Shown: in pieces, positions 1 to 34,689 of the stretch
Layout of the letters: the number at the start of each line of letters is the position of its first letter
Position numbering within the stretch: the first letter of the stretch is position 1
Assembly (NCBI GenBank): GCA_951799405.1
Contig: OX637333.1
Span: 10,105,960 to 10,169,959, forward strand
Length of the DNA stretch: 64,000 nucleotides
Direction of reading: 5' to 3'
Source: Agapetus fuscipes
Taxonomy: Eukaryota > Arthropoda > Insecta > Trichoptera > Glossosomatidae
Position numbers and translations under genes: made by a program
Notes under the pieces: model-generated
What the model was told of the DNA's origin: nothing
What the model saw: the letters and a program-made list of their open reading frames with translations, nothing else
Databases searched by the model: none

Positions 1-83
1 GACACTCAAAATCAAATAAGAAATAACTTCATGTTTTTTCCTCAATTTCATTAGTACAATGTCAAATAGTCAATATAAGGATG

Positions 84-235
84 ATTTATTTGGTGAGCGC
101 TGTTTTTGTGTGTATCACACCTCAAGAGCCCTCTGCGAGCTTGGTCGTCGCTGTAGAAAGCGCCAATTCTCAAGCAAGACCCAGTTGTAAGGTTGGATGA
201 CCCCATTGTTGCTTCTCGTTGAAGACGTATGTTAA
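84..235 (-). repeat. SINE S2, 3' part with L2-like tail
   Basis: Read on the minus strand this is the 3' half of the tRNA-derived SINE S2 (GGGTCTTGCTTGAGAATTGG.. GCGACGACCAAGCTCGCAGA), followed by a tail (84-136) matching the 3' end of the L2-like LINEs at 29.95 and 35.9 kb. The tRNA-like head is missing, so the copy is 5'-truncated. Confidence 0.75.
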
Positions 236-2170
236 ATATAATATAAATATTATAAAATATACCATAGATAAAAATGTAGCAACTAACCTAGCTATAAAAC
301 TATAAAAGGCAATAACATAGCAACACTAACATGAATAATATATTTCTTAGTGCCCCAACACACCATCCCTCTACATTAAATATTTTTGCATGTTTACTAA
401 TTGACAATATTCACGAGCAGTAGCGGCTCTAACTAAAATCCGAGAGAGGGGATGACTTTGGATGATAGTTTGATGACCACCCTATAGCACCCCACACAGC
501 ACACATAAACAAAAGTTTATCTACAAATGTAAACCAATCCCTTGTTTCATAAATTTTATTCAATTGTGGAAGTTTTTATAATTTGAATTTGAATGTATTT
601 ACTTTTTATTTTGTATTTTAAAAAAATACGTAAAAGTTGAAAATGTGTAGGCGAGTTTGCAATTGGTAGATTTTTTGATGTTGTTGAATTGTTGTAAGTA
701 AGACGATAATTAGTTTGAAAAAAGCAACTACAAAAAGCAAGTACTTACTTACTTGAAATTCAAATATCCATGGCCACACTTGGTCATCACCAAAAAGAGC
801 ATAGTCAACCAAAAGATGGTATATTTAATTTATCATTAAATAATGCGAATCCACCCACTTTTTAAGGCCACAACCTTATTGTACAAAACAAGGAAGAAAA
901 TTTTAATGTAAACTTTCCATGAAAAACTATATATTTTGGACTTCGGGAAGCACTGCTGTTATTTGCATCTCCCCACAGCAAAAAGCGCGCTAGCACTAAC
1001 TTTTAGCCAATGAAACAATATTGTATTTGTGTGATATTATGATGGTAGCTCCTTGTCAAATACTGGGCCGAGGAATTTACAAAAATAATAAGTTCATTCA
1101 TTCAGTTATAATATCATCATGTTCATATTTTGTTTTAAACGCGTCATATTATTGTTGATGTACCATAGGTGACTGCCCGAAAAGTCCTTACAGACGTATA
1201 ATGTGAAACCAATACACGCAGGCGCCAAAAGCTTCTGTATTGAACATGCGTCGTACTTACAGACTTATGTACACACACACGTGCAACTATCGCGGGGATC
1301 GGAATAAAAATCCCGCCCCACCCGAACCAGCCCGAAATATGACTTCGCTTGGGTCCGCGCAGGGAACGAGGTACGAGGAAACGATGGAGAGTGGCTCATA
1401 TTTCAATCTTAGCGAATGTACACAATACACATGTACCTTACGTTTTAACAAATATTATTATTTTTTTATCAACAAAAACCTTTGTGTGACTCACTGCGTC
1501 CATTCTATTATGAAATATTTAAACATCTTCGGTCAGTAAAATAGTTTGAAAAATATACTTCGTTTACACTATTATTTACAGATTTCTCAGTTTTTACTTC
1601 TCATACAATTTTATGTTTCCAATTTCATTCATAGGGATGTTCCCCACTGTCCCCTAATGAAGAGTCGCCACTGTTTACGAGCAATCAAAATGTGAGTCAA
1701 AAGTGCTCACTCAAAACAGATGCAGCAGAAAGTGCCAATTTTCAAGCAATACCCAATTATTGTAAGGCTGAATAGATTTTTATGTAAAGGAAGATTAATT
1801 TTTGAAACGGAGACGTATCCTGTGTAAGAATTTGAAATGTTGAGAAATGGTCTGTGGGGGGTAGAAAACTAGCACCTGAATATAAAAATAATGGATTATT
1901 AAACATTATTCGAGGCTGTTTACAATTTTTAACTCCTAAACAACGTTCTTAAAAGTATTCAGTGATTTTCAGTCATTCAATCTTTACTGTAAACTTAAAA
2001 ATATAATTTTATCCCATATTAGCCTCTTGAACACAATAACAATATCTAACACTAACAACAATGAAATGTGTGTTTCCGACTGCCATTCTTGAGTGCCATT
2101 TTTGCATGTATACCACAAAAAGGTGTTTTCTTCAAAGTAAGTAATCTGGTCAATAGCTCAGTCACTAAAT
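236..2170. other. AT-rich stretch without a recognised gene
   Basis: Only short, unconvincing ORFs occur. A decayed piece of SINE S2 is visible at about 1718-1775 (AAGTGCCAATTTTCAAGCAA). A GC-richer island at 1240-1420 has an ORF of 99 codons with no recognisable motif. Nothing else is supported. Confidence 0.5.
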
Positions 2171-2425
2171 AAATAAATATCAAGGTGATTTATTTGGTGA
2201 GCGTTGTTTTTGTGTAAATCACACTTTGTGAGTCCTCTGCGAGCCTGGTCTTTGATGTAGAAAGCGCCATTTTGAATTTGCATATAATTACACAAGCAAG
2301 AGCCAGTTGCTGTAATGCTGGATGGACCTTAAATAACCAGTCTTTCATAAAGGCATATAAATTTTTCATTCCAGCAATGAGCAAATTTTGAAATTAAATG
2401 ATGATTTTGTTTGTACTCCGCTGGA
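2171..2425 (-). repeat. SINE S2 copy, decayed
   Basis: A minus-strand S2 copy with L2-type tail at about 2171-2232 and body at 2233-2425. The segment around 2395-2425 (TACTCCGCTGGAAGATT) matches the S2 region just after the tRNA-like head. An extra ~20 bp lies inside the body. Confidence 0.65.
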
Positions 2426-2544
2426 AGATTTAATCCAGGACCTTCCAATTGTCCATAGCGTTCAACATAGCATACTAAAAAGCAGCTGAAATATGTAGTT
2501 ATTTTGTCTGAATGATTTCTGGCATACAGATCAGTGGCGAAGGG

Positions 2545-2926
2545 TGAAATTTCACAGAAGGTAACCCTCTGCTGAGAGAACTGCACTGGCTGAGGGTCCG
2601 AGAGAGGGTAGAATTTAAGTTGTGTCTCACTGTACATAGGGCCCTGAACGGCACGGCACCCCCATGTCTCGCTGAGCTGTGTCGATAAGCCTTCAAAACG
2701 ACCACTACGCTCTGCCCTCACTGCTGTCAACAAGGTCATAGTGCCCAAACGAGCAAACACATCAAATTTGGCAGACAGAAGCTTTGCGGTGGCCGGGCCG
2801 GTTGCCTGGAACAATTTGCCCGTCGGTGTTCGCGCGAACCAGCCTACCACCACCTTCAGAAAGGGACTGAAGACACTGCTTTTCTCCAAAAGCCATGGCG
2901 CCCTTGAGATGGTCCTGGACCATTAA
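2545..2926 (+). pseudogene. L2/CR1-like LINE reverse transcriptase, 3' end
   Basis: The plus strand encodes the C-terminal tail of an L2/CR1-type RT: LRELHWLRVRERVEFKLCL at about 2569-2625, then ADRSFAVAGPVAWNNLP at 2772-2822 and TTFRKGLKTLLF. The same block appears in the LINEs at 30.0 and 36.0 kb. One internal stop (after LAELCR) and 5' truncation make it a dead fragment. Open frames on the opposite strand are shadows. Confidence 0.75.
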
Positions 2927-4643
2927 ATGGTGCCACAGGAAAGAAATCATCAATCAATCAACTGGTTGAAAAAACAAAGTCCCTTGTTAGTACACCACGG
3001 CATGAAAAAAGACGTAGATGCATCTCAGGAGATACTGGCCACCCCTAGTGGAATGGCAGTGAGATACAATGACAGTTACATGTTCCACCGTCATTTTATT
3101 CCTAACCAAAAAAACTGTGGAGTATTGAAATTAAAAGAGTGCATTAATAATTATATTATAGTTAAATTCTTTGGATATTTGTAAAGTGATTAAGTGCCGT
3201 ATTGTTGAGGACAGAAAATAATCCAAATTTTATTTAATGGAAAACGAAACGCACTCAAAAAATTATAAATTCCAATTAAATTTGCAGGAATTAAATACCT
3301 AATCACCTTAGAATTTCAGATTTTTATGTTTGTTGATTTTAAATAATGTGACATAGTACCAAGCGCTCAGAGAACAAAAAATATGACATCGCTTATCGCA
3401 ACAGGCATAATAATATGCGGCGAACAATAATAATATTTTATGATGTTGCCAAATAAGCCAGATTTGACCGGCTTCCTTGACGTACTGTTTGACGAACCCG
3501 CCCCCCGCCTCGCATCCTGCTGCCTCCCCCAGCCGCATGGCAGCTCTCATAAGACACACTAATACATTCAAATGGCGCCCTATAACTCGGTATTGACGGT
3601 CAGGAATAATATACCTACCTACAGAACCGTGCTGACTAATCGTATCTCGTAGCTCATAGTACCTATACCGCGCTCCGCGGAAATTTTAAACGCGAGCTAC
3701 GCTAAGACTGCATGGTTTCCATGGGAAAAAATATGTAATGTTTTTTGGTTTTAAATATATTTTTTTACTTTATGGCTATATTTTAAAAGGGAAGCCGATG
3801 GGAATCGAGTTGTTGGCACCCTTACTCACTGATACAAATGCTAAATGCAAAAATGGCGTGCATGAATGGCTGTCACGGTGTGCGAGATGCTTTAAAAACA
3901 CTATATAAACAATAACTTATGAATGCTGACAGAAAATGCTCCAGGTAGAGGAAATACTTTCAGAGTTGTATTGTAAGTTTTATGGCCTTACTCCATTAAT
4001 AATTATTCCCAGTCTCATAGAACTTTTATTTCTATTTGTTTCACCAATATCTGTAATGGGTATCTTCAGCAGTGTGACATGCACTCTGATTATCTCTGCA
4101 AATAAGACCTTGGCTATACCCAAGTGTGTTTATATTTGGCATGCTTGGTTTTAGCAGTCCGGAGGCAAGAGGGAATGAAATTCTTATAGTCCATTTTGTA
4201 CAATCCTGCTATTCTGGAAGAAATTGGTCTGTATGATCCCGATAATTATTGCAGGCAACGTGAGTGCAGACTATTGTTACCCCCGAGATGCAGAACTAAT
4301 GGCTATGCTCAATAAGATTCCTCCACGGTTGATATCTTCCACCTGAGTGAGAATCAGCTTAGACAGAGGCTTACGCTTCTGTGAAGCTGAATCAGTTTTT
4401 CTTGTTGAAATTATACCTTAAAGAATATTGTACAAATTATGCTTTGCCTGTTATGCACATCTCTCGTCTATTGTCCATCTCACGCTGAAGAACCCCATTG
4501 TACTCCATGAGACTATGGCTCTACAAACCTACACAAGTCAAAATACTCTATGTTTGCTACTTAGGGCTCAAATGTAAGAAAAAATAAATTGTTTGTGGTG
4601 CGTATCCGCTTGAGTTTAGTCATGACCAGATTATAGTGTCTCA
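2927..4643. other. Region downstream of Pgi, no gene recognised
   Basis: AT-rich, with a GC-rich patch at 3470-3550 and 3665-3710. No ORF has a recognisable motif. A minus-strand AATAAA (4025-4030) could end the Pgi transcript, which would give a 3' UTR of about 800 nt; this is weak. Confidence 0.4.
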
Positions 4644-4770
4644 CTGGAGAGTTTCTTTCCAGGATCTGTAATGATGGTCTTCTTCATCACATCACAAACA
4701 TGAGTGAAATGTCCAGAAGCACCAGCTCGGATAGACCACGGCAACAGATCCCAGAGAGAAACTCTTCTTG
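4644..4770. mobile_element. Short inverted-repeat MITE (family A)
   Basis: Starts CTGGAGAGTTTCTTTCCAGG and ends with its approximate inverse (..GAGAGAAACTCTTC), with nested inverse matches (CCAGAAGCACCAGCTCGGAT). Related copies lie at 13517-13704 and 19045-19100. Non-coding; probably mobilised by another element's transposase. Confidence 0.6.
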
Positions 4771-4830
4771 AACTCTACTTGAATTCATTATATCCCAAGT
4801 GGGCACTTACCAACAAATGCATGATACATT

Positions 4831-27919
<23,089 letters not shown>

Positions 27920-28610
27920 GATTTTGTTTATTTCAAAACCGCGTTTTTACTTAGAAGTAGACTTTTTAGTTGCTGCCTCCAACGACGATAGATTCGCAGG
28001 TAGATTGTGGATTGTAGGTATTTTTTGACAGATGATATTTGAATCAATTTGAATGTCGAATGAAGGTCGTATAAGTGATGTCATACTAAGAAAAAAACAA
28101 TGATACAATTTCATGGTAGGTATTATTTTTGATGAACGGGACTTAGATTATATCATATTACAACATATTTATAGGAAAAACTGCTTTTCACGAGTCGTGA
28201 TAGAACTGTGAATTTAATATTTGTCCAGGTTTATTTGTGTGGACTTCATTCAGTACAAAGATAAAAATATTTAAAAATAAATATTTTAATTATGGCAATT
28301 CCCCCAGATATTCAAAAAAAGGTACGAAGTTTGATGACTGCTTTCCAAAATAAAACCCAAGCCTCAAATAAACATGAAACTTGTGCTAGAAACCATGCCT
28401 GTTAGAATAGGTCAATAAGATGGAATAAGGTTATAACATTTTTGAATTAGAAACCAATAACAAAATATTTTTACGCATTTTCCCTAGCAAGCCAGCCGGG
28501 TGACGACACAATTTTGTCTATGTCAATTTACGTGCGAACCTAATCGTAAAAAAAATTGAAACCAGGCCACCATTCTTAAAACAGGGATTAATTAATTTTT
28601 GTTCTCCATG
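27920..28610. promoter_or_regulatory. Upstream region of Pgi (candidate promoter interval)
   Basis: Lies immediately 5' of the Pgi start codon. No TATA box or other motif can be assigned with confidence. A short frame on the plus strand at 28292-28321 could be a divergent first exon (see separate entry), which would make this a shared promoter. Confidence 0.3.
28292..28321 (+). CDS. Possible 10-codon first exon of a divergent gene
   Basis: ATG in context ATTATGG opens MAIPPDIQKK and is followed at once by a donor-like AAG/GTACGA. It is 373 bp from the Pgi start codon. No downstream exon was recognised; only TEs follow. Speculative. Confidence 0.2.
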
Positions 28611-28614
28611 ACTA

Positions 28615-28832
28615 TTGGTATGAGGCTGACCACCCATACTGTAAAAAATGGTTCACTTTGCCAATGTCACCCCTGTGTCAGGGAAGGTCGGCAAAAGTTG
28701 TAGGGCTTATGTTCATTTGAGGTTTGGATTTTATTTGTAAGTACACATTCAGCATTTGTAAGCGCGAACTATATGTGTTTGTTTGTAAGCATACATCTGA
28801 GAGCTTTAAATGAATATATCCTTGCAACTTAG
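28615..28832 (+). repeat. Repeat R, copy 12 (subtype a)
   Basis: TTGGTATGAGGCTGACCACC to ATATCCTTGCAACTTAGATC; the first bases are missing. Forms a head-to-tail pair with copy 13. Confidence 0.8.
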
Positions 28833-28844
28833 ATCATAGATGAC

Positions 28845-29075
28845 TGATAGGTTGGTATGAGGCTGACCACCCGTGCTGTAAAAATCGGTTCACTTTTGCC
28901 AATGCCACCCCGTTCAGGAAAGGCGGCAGGCGTTGCAAGGTTTATGTTCTTGTGAGGTTTTATTTATTTGTATGCACACATGCAGAATGTGTAGGCGCGA
29001 ACCTACATGTGCCTGTCTGTGGGCATGCATTTTTAATATGAGCCTAAAATGTTAACATATCTTTGCAGCTTAGAT
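28845..29075 (+). repeat. Repeat R, copy 13 (subtype b)
   Basis: GATAGGTTGGTATGAGGCTG to CTTTGCAGCTTAGATTATAG. Subtype b is marked by AAAATCGGTTCACTTTTGCC and GCAGCTTAGA, as in the copies at 51.7 and 61.1 kb. Confidence 0.8.
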
Positions 29076-29494
29076 TATAGATGCACTGTGGTAGTAGGGT
29101 GGGCACCCTTTCATACCACTGAGTACAATTGGTGAGATAATAAGGACATAAAAAGGTAAAATAAGTAAAGCAATCCCATTTTTTGTTTGAATATTTATTA
29201 TTTACTTTCTTAAAATAAACTCATTGCAATGTGTACATTCTTAAACTTTTATGGCACTGGACACAGAATACAAAACATAGGACTAAAATAAAAAGTATAA
29301 ATTCATTACAAAATGCATACACTGTAAAATATACCTACAGTAAATAATATTTTTCAAGAATTCTTCTTTTTTGTTTATTATACACTTGAAATATAAAACT
29401 AAATAATTACAATATATTTTACTCATTGAAGTATAATATAAATGGACCCGAAATTATTTTAAGGCTAATAGATGCTATAATCATTGGTAAATAA
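29076..29494. other. AT-rich stretch, nothing recognised
   Basis: No ORF or repeat could be identified between repeat R copy 13 and the GC-richer segment at 29495. Confidence 0.4.
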
Positions 29495-29692
29495 TGCCTG
29501 ATCCACACGCTTGCCAAGCCTCAACAAACCGTCACGAACCCAAGCGTGTGGATAGGCCTTTGGCTCGGTTTGTGTAGGTTTGCAAGAGCTTGTAGCCGAC
29601 CCGACCGAGTGTCGGTTTTTTGACACAAGTCAAAGGGATTTGCCGCAAGCGCTTGCCACGCATCCACACGCTTGTGCGCGTTCATTCTGATC
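29495..29692. repeat. Short inverted-repeat segment, related to the MITE at 56.7 kb
   Basis: Contains CCACACGCTTGCCAA (shared with the ends of the 56716-56999 element), then CCAAGCGTGTGGATAG and CATCCACACGCTTGTGCG, which can pair with one another. Probably a decayed MITE. Confidence 0.45.
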
Positions 29693-29939
29693 GGTAGCGA
29701 GCAGGCGCGTGCTATTTACAAATTCTATGTCATAAGGAATTATTTAAAACTCCGCCATCACTAATTTTTCCTTGACAACCTATATCTACAAAAATAAAAT
29801 TATAATTGCTATCTAGTAATGCCAGAAGAAATATACTAAAAGATTTTTTATAGATGAAATATTCAGTTTCACTATGAAATGGGTTTTCTATAAGTAAGGT
29901 AACAGCTACATAGTCTAATAATAATAACAGGCTGATTTA

Positions 29940-31408
29940 TTTTAAATTACACATGATAAGAGAGCGCCGTTTTTGTGTGTGTCACACCTCAAGGGCCCTC
30001 TCCGATCATGGATAAGACTTTCTAAACAAGTGTGCCTTGAGTGCTCCTCGAAATACACCCACAGATTTGGAGTTCTTCACTCCGGGTGGCAGTCTGTTCC
30101 ACTCCACCGGCCCCGCAACACGGAAAGCGCGGTCTCCGAAGTTTGTACGAATCTGACGGCGCGGCTGAACCAAATTGACTACTCCATCACCCGCAGATCT
30201 GAGTGTCTGCCTCCTAACACCCATTTCAACAGGTGAAATCATATCAGCCAGATAAGGTGGGGCCAAGCCATTGATGGCTTTATATACCATTAAACAAACA
30301 CGGAAGACCACCCTCTCCGGGAAACGAAGCCAATGAAGTTTTTTTTAACAGCGGGGAGATGTGAGCGAATTTGGGAATCCCGAATATGAGTCTTGCTGCC
30401 GAATTCAACACAGATTGAAAGCGATTAAACTGTTTCTTCGGCTGACCACTATAAAGCGTCGAGCAATAGTCAATCCGAGACATCACAAACGCACTCACCA
30501 GGGTCTTAACCGCATCTGACGGCAGACATTTTCTTATTGCCTTTATTTGGCGAAGCGAAAAAAAAGAAGAAGCTATTGTGGCATCTATTTGCCTATCCAG
30601 TGTCAGGTTACGATCCAGTAAGACTCCTAGAAGTCTTACCGAATCAGAAGGCTGGATTAGCTTACCTCCTATGGAGAGTGGTACTCTATTCACCAGAAGG
30701 TGGTCACGCCTCGATGTGGCTGCCCAGAGTATCTCCGTCTTATCCATGTTTAAGATTAGGCCATTGTTCCTCATCCACCCACCAACCTCCGCGATACACC
30801 CAGAGACCCTGCAACTGAGGTCCTCAGCCATGTCTGGCCGAGAATGAGAGTATATTTGCCAGTCATCTGCATATGAGTGTGCGATGAGGCCCCATTTTTC
30901 AACAATACTCTCAATCTCAGCAGTATACAATATGAAAAGGATCGGACCCAGCACAGAGCCCTGTGGGACCCCGGAAGACAGCGAGTAGGTAGGTGAAACA
31001 CTATCACAAATACGCACCGCCTGTCTGCGCTCCACCAGATAGGAAGAAAACCACGCCAAAGCCCCTCTCATATCAAGCCGCACTCATATCAAGAAGCGCC
31101 AGTAAGGCTAGATTACCACACTCCACAGCTGATATCATATCCGATACAAGCATGAGCATACCGGTTTCTGTTGAGTGATATTTCCGGTATGCAGACTGCC
31201 TCTTAGGCATTAAGCCGCTTGCATCCAGATAGGATACCAACCGCCGCGAGACAATCCGCTCCAGCACCTTCGACAAGAATGGCAGATTTGACACAGGTCT
31301 ATAATTTGAGGGATCACCGGGATCCAACTGTGGCTTTTTAAGGATTGGCGTGATGTGTGCTACCTTCAAAGACGGAGGAACAGTGGCATCCAGTCTAAGA
31401 GCTAGACG
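29940..31408 (-). mobile_element. L2/CR1-like LINE, 5'-truncated, frameshifted
   Basis: Minus strand: RT fingers/palm (31369-31073: ITPILKKPQLDPGDPSNYRP), palm (31083-30280: SSGVPQGSVLGPILFILYTA, catalytic SYADDWQIYS), C-terminus (30311-30006: LRSAGDGVVNLVQPRRQ, FRVAGPVEWNRLPPGV). The catalytic motif reads YADDW where YADDT is usual. A short deletion at 31080 (LALLDMSAA / LDMRGALAWF) and a frameshift at 30300 inactivate it. The 3' region 29940-30000 carries the tail shared with SINE S2. The 5' side is cut off by the foldback at 31409. Confidence 0.88.
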
Positions 31409-33066
31409 TATGAAACCTTACCTCATCGACTACCAGGCAGAGACATGGTCAGGCTGGTAGTTTGCATCGAGTATATGATTTTTTCACAGATCTGCCTTTT
31501 CCTATCCTGGAGCGTTTTGGATGCGGCCTCTTCAAAGAGGCCCAAAAAATGGTGCAAACTACCTCATCGACTACCAGGCAGAGACTAGTAAAAACGAATG
31601 CTCCATATTAATTACCTGCTTTTTGCATAAAAAAAAATATTCCAAACCTGGAGCGTTTTGAATGCGGCCATTTTTTTGTAAATTATAAAAACAATCTTTT
31701 GAAGTTAGTTGTATGAGCCATGGAAATAAAGTAAAAAAATATGATACTACATACATTACTTGTAATAAGAGGATAGACATACTACAAATTTGTATTTCCA
31801 ACCCTTCTTGTTCAGGAGAAAAAGGGGTAAAATGTTATTTTTTACAATATATTTTATAAATCAAAAACAAAATAGGAAATATGATATTTTTGTACGTCAA
31901 ATATAAGAACATAAATTTTTATGCACTAATGACCTCTTACATATTCTTGCTATCTGCTGTAGTTTCAGAGCATTTTCCAAAAAACTTTACGGCAGTTCCC
32001 GTTTTTGGGTCAAAATTCGGTTTGAACGTGAAAGGATTGTATGTTATAGCGGTTTAACTTTTGTAACGTATTTTGATGGTTGTATATAAGTACCTACCTA
32101 TCTAGCACGAGTATCTGCGTAATATTATGATGATTTCATATTATCATCATAATATCACGCAAAATATGTTACCACAAGATTAACCGCTATTCTGTTCAAA
32201 CCTTGCACGATAAAATAGTTCATATCCATACAGTTTTACAGGCAATTTAATCTTCTAGGGGATGGTATTTTTTATATAGTTTTACAATCAAACACTAAGG
32301 CGTTCAAACCGGATTTTGACCAAAAAACGGGAAACACCGTAATGGTTTTTGGGAAAATATTTCACTTCAAAGTTTATTTTCTCTGAAACTATAGCAGATA
32401 GCAAGAATATGTAAGAGGTCATTATTGTATAAAAATTTATGTTCCTATATTTGACGTACAAAAATATCATATTTTCTATTTTTGTTTTTGAGTTACAAAA
32501 TATATTGTAAACAATAACATTTTACCCCCTTTTCTCCTGAACAAGAAGGGTTGGAAATACAAATTTTTCTACTCCCATTTGGTAATTTACTAATTACAAA
32601 ACGGCTAACGCAATCACAATGCCATACATTTCTACACCCGTTGCATAATGTTACATTATGCAACCGGTAACCGTGTTAAAATGAACATGTGCGCATGCGC
32701 ATTGTCAGAATTGGAACCATTTTTCAATTTCAAATGTCAACCTTGTATGGGGGTATGAAGACCTGTCAATCCAAGATGGCCGCAAGCGATCAGCTGATTA
32801 GGCTTCATACAATATTAGTGATATTCGGTAGGTAGGAATTACCGTGGTGATGAGACTTTCAGCCCTGTTCAGATGAAAATAAATAAGTATATTTTATGTG
32901 TAGAGTCAAATAAAAATTGTTAATAGTGCTAAAATTTATCGAATTTATTTATCGGATTGCTCCAAATAAAGCTTTCCTTTTTTCAATGGAAAATAAAAGG
33001 CTTGAAAGGAAAACAATACAAAAAATTTCACCGCAAAAAATAAACAAACTCAAAAAGTTACTTGGT

Positions 33067-33285
33067 TAATAGGTGAGTATGAGGTTGATCACCTATGCTG
33101 TACAAATTTGGTTCACCTGCCAATACAACTGCAGGGCATATGTTTATTTGAGTTTTGGGTTTGAATGTTTAAGCTTATATGCAGGATGTAAAAGCGCGAC
33201 CTTATACATATGTGTCGGCTTGTGGGCATGAATTCAATATGAAACCTAAATATAATTTATTTTTACAACTTAGGTTAGATTAGAT
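33067..33285 (+). repeat. Repeat R, copy 14 (diverged)
   Basis: AATAGGTGAGTATGAGGTTG to TTTTACAACTTAGGTTAGAT; recognisable but old. Confidence 0.6.
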
Positions 33286-33417
33286 AATCGAAGGGAATGA
33301 TAAATCACACGTTTTGACAAAGGTAAGGTTTTAATTACTTCAAATGGACGAGTACATTATAATGACTATTATTCACTATTTTGTTAATTCTCTCATGGTC
33401 GTAGAAAAAGTATTGTA

Positions 33418-33506
33418 TGCCACTGCACGTAATTAGTCTTTGTAACACTCGTGCTTTCTAACTAGCACTCGTGTTACAAAGACTATCATTACTTGGCAGT
33501 GGCATA
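33418..33506. repeat. Hairpin with ~38-bp arms
   Basis: TGCCACTGCACGTAATTAGT.. CACTCGTGCT pairs with AGCACTCGTGTTACAAAGAC.. GGCAGTGGCA across an 8-base loop (TTCTAACT). Probably the core of a short foldback element. Confidence 0.75.
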
Positions 33507-34357
33507 AATAACTATTGTAGTATGTTTATCCTCTTATTACAAGTAATGTATGTTTTATAATATTTTCTTACTTTATTTCCATGGCTCATACAACTAACTT
33601 CAAAAGATCGTTTTTTATAATTTACAAAAAAATGGCCGCATTCAAAACGCTCCAGGTTTGGAATATTTCTTTTTATGCTAAAAGCAGGTAATTAATGTAG
33701 AGCATCACCTCTTACTAGTCTCTGCCTGGTAGAAATGAGGTAAGGTTTCGTGCGGCCGGCTCTTACACTAACAGTCGTTGGCCCCGAGGCAGTCATTGGC
33801 CCTCTATCACTAAAACACAAATAATAAAAGATTGAATAAGCGAATCAACCAAATAAATTGCGCCATTTATTATGGTTATGTTGGCAATGCTGTTCACGGA
33901 TCCCCACAACTGTCATGGCGCAGAGTGAATTTCTATCAACAACGTGCGTTAGTTATTGCAAAAATTAGCAGCCGGGTAAGCATATGCATAGTTTAAATTT
34001 ATGTTTGAAAGTTACTTATTGCTATGATTTTTTATCGCCATTTCCTGTTCTAAGAAACTAATTGGCTCTTTGAAATTATTGATCATTTAATATATTTGTT
34101 AATGTTGTTGTTTACAACAATTTGGCTGGGGCCAATAACTATATCAGCCAAGAACTGGAGGTTCAGTGATTGGCCCAGGTGTCAATAACTGTGATTTCAC
34201 TATTTTGAATAAAAATAGCTTCTTGCTCTCTCTAAAAACATTCCAATTAGTAGCAGGAAAATGTTCCCGTCTCTAGCCCTACTCTTTACAGTCCTTGGCC
34301 CGGGGGCCAATCATTATATCACATAAAAATTACTTTTATTTATTTTTTTCAGTCAAA

Positions 34358-34576
34358 ATGTCGATGAAACCAAAAAGAAAATACTCCAAAGAAGATCTGC
34401 AGAAAGCTCTAGATGCGGTGAAGAGTTCAACAATGTCGAAGAAGGCAGCGGCTCGCCATTATGGTGTGCCCAAAGCCACCATTCAATTCAGACTTTCGGA
34501 CAAGTTCAAGAAAGATACAAAGGACCCAAATACCGTACTAACCGCGAAGAGGAGAAATTACTGGTTGATTGGCTAG
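34358..34576 (+). pseudogene. Pogo-like transposase N-terminus (psq-type helix-turn-helix)
   Basis: MSMKPKRKYSKEDLQKALDA.. MSKKAAARHYGVPKATIQFR is a pipsqueak-type HTH as in pogo/Tigger/jerky transposases. A good 3' splice site (TTTATTTTTTTCAG at 34338-34352) sits just before the ATG. Reading on past a frame break, EEEKLLVDWLVTCAKKEQ and KGWYQAFLRRHPEIAM (34564-34695) are the CENP-B-like second DNA-binding domain. Here the gene stops and an RTE-like RT begins. The catalytic DDE part is absent. Confidence 0.8.
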
Positions 34577-34689
34577 TGACGTGCGCCAAGAAGGAACAGC
34601 CACGCAGATCTGACGATCTCAAATTAAGCGTCAAAGTACCAAGCAAGGGTTGGTACCAGGCCTTTTTGCGTCGCCATCCAGAAATAGCT

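Larger units (their letters stand above)
32561..33527. mobile_element. Element inserted in the right foldback arm
   Basis: Its left edge (TTTCTACTCCCATTTGGTAA.. GCCATACATTT, then a hairpin around TTGCATAATG/CATTATGCAA) matches, inverted, the insertion in the minisatellite at 44336-44566. It includes a diverged repeat R copy (33067-33285) and a perfect-looking hairpin (33418-33506). Confidence 0.6.
31409..33768. mobile_element. Large foldback (long inverted repeat) element with internal insertion
   Basis: The left arm 31409-32050 reappears inverted as 32295-32560 plus 33528-33768. Matching landmarks: CTACCAGGCAGAGACTAGTA, AACCTGGAGCGTTTTGAATG, TTGAAGTTAGTTGTATGAGC, CCAACCCTTCTTGTTCAGGA. The right arm is split by a ~960-bp insertion (32561-33527). 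No transposase ORF. Left flank is the L2-like LINE, right flank a pogo-like element. Confidence 0.75.

Noticed and set aside
1240..1539. 99-codon ORF in a GC-richer island
   Set aside because: No motif, no codon bias sign, no splice context; left as non-coding.
2329..2889. Minus-strand ORF of 186 codons
   Set aside because: Antisense to an L2/CR1-like RT fragment and SINE S2; the RT reading on the plus strand explains the sequence.
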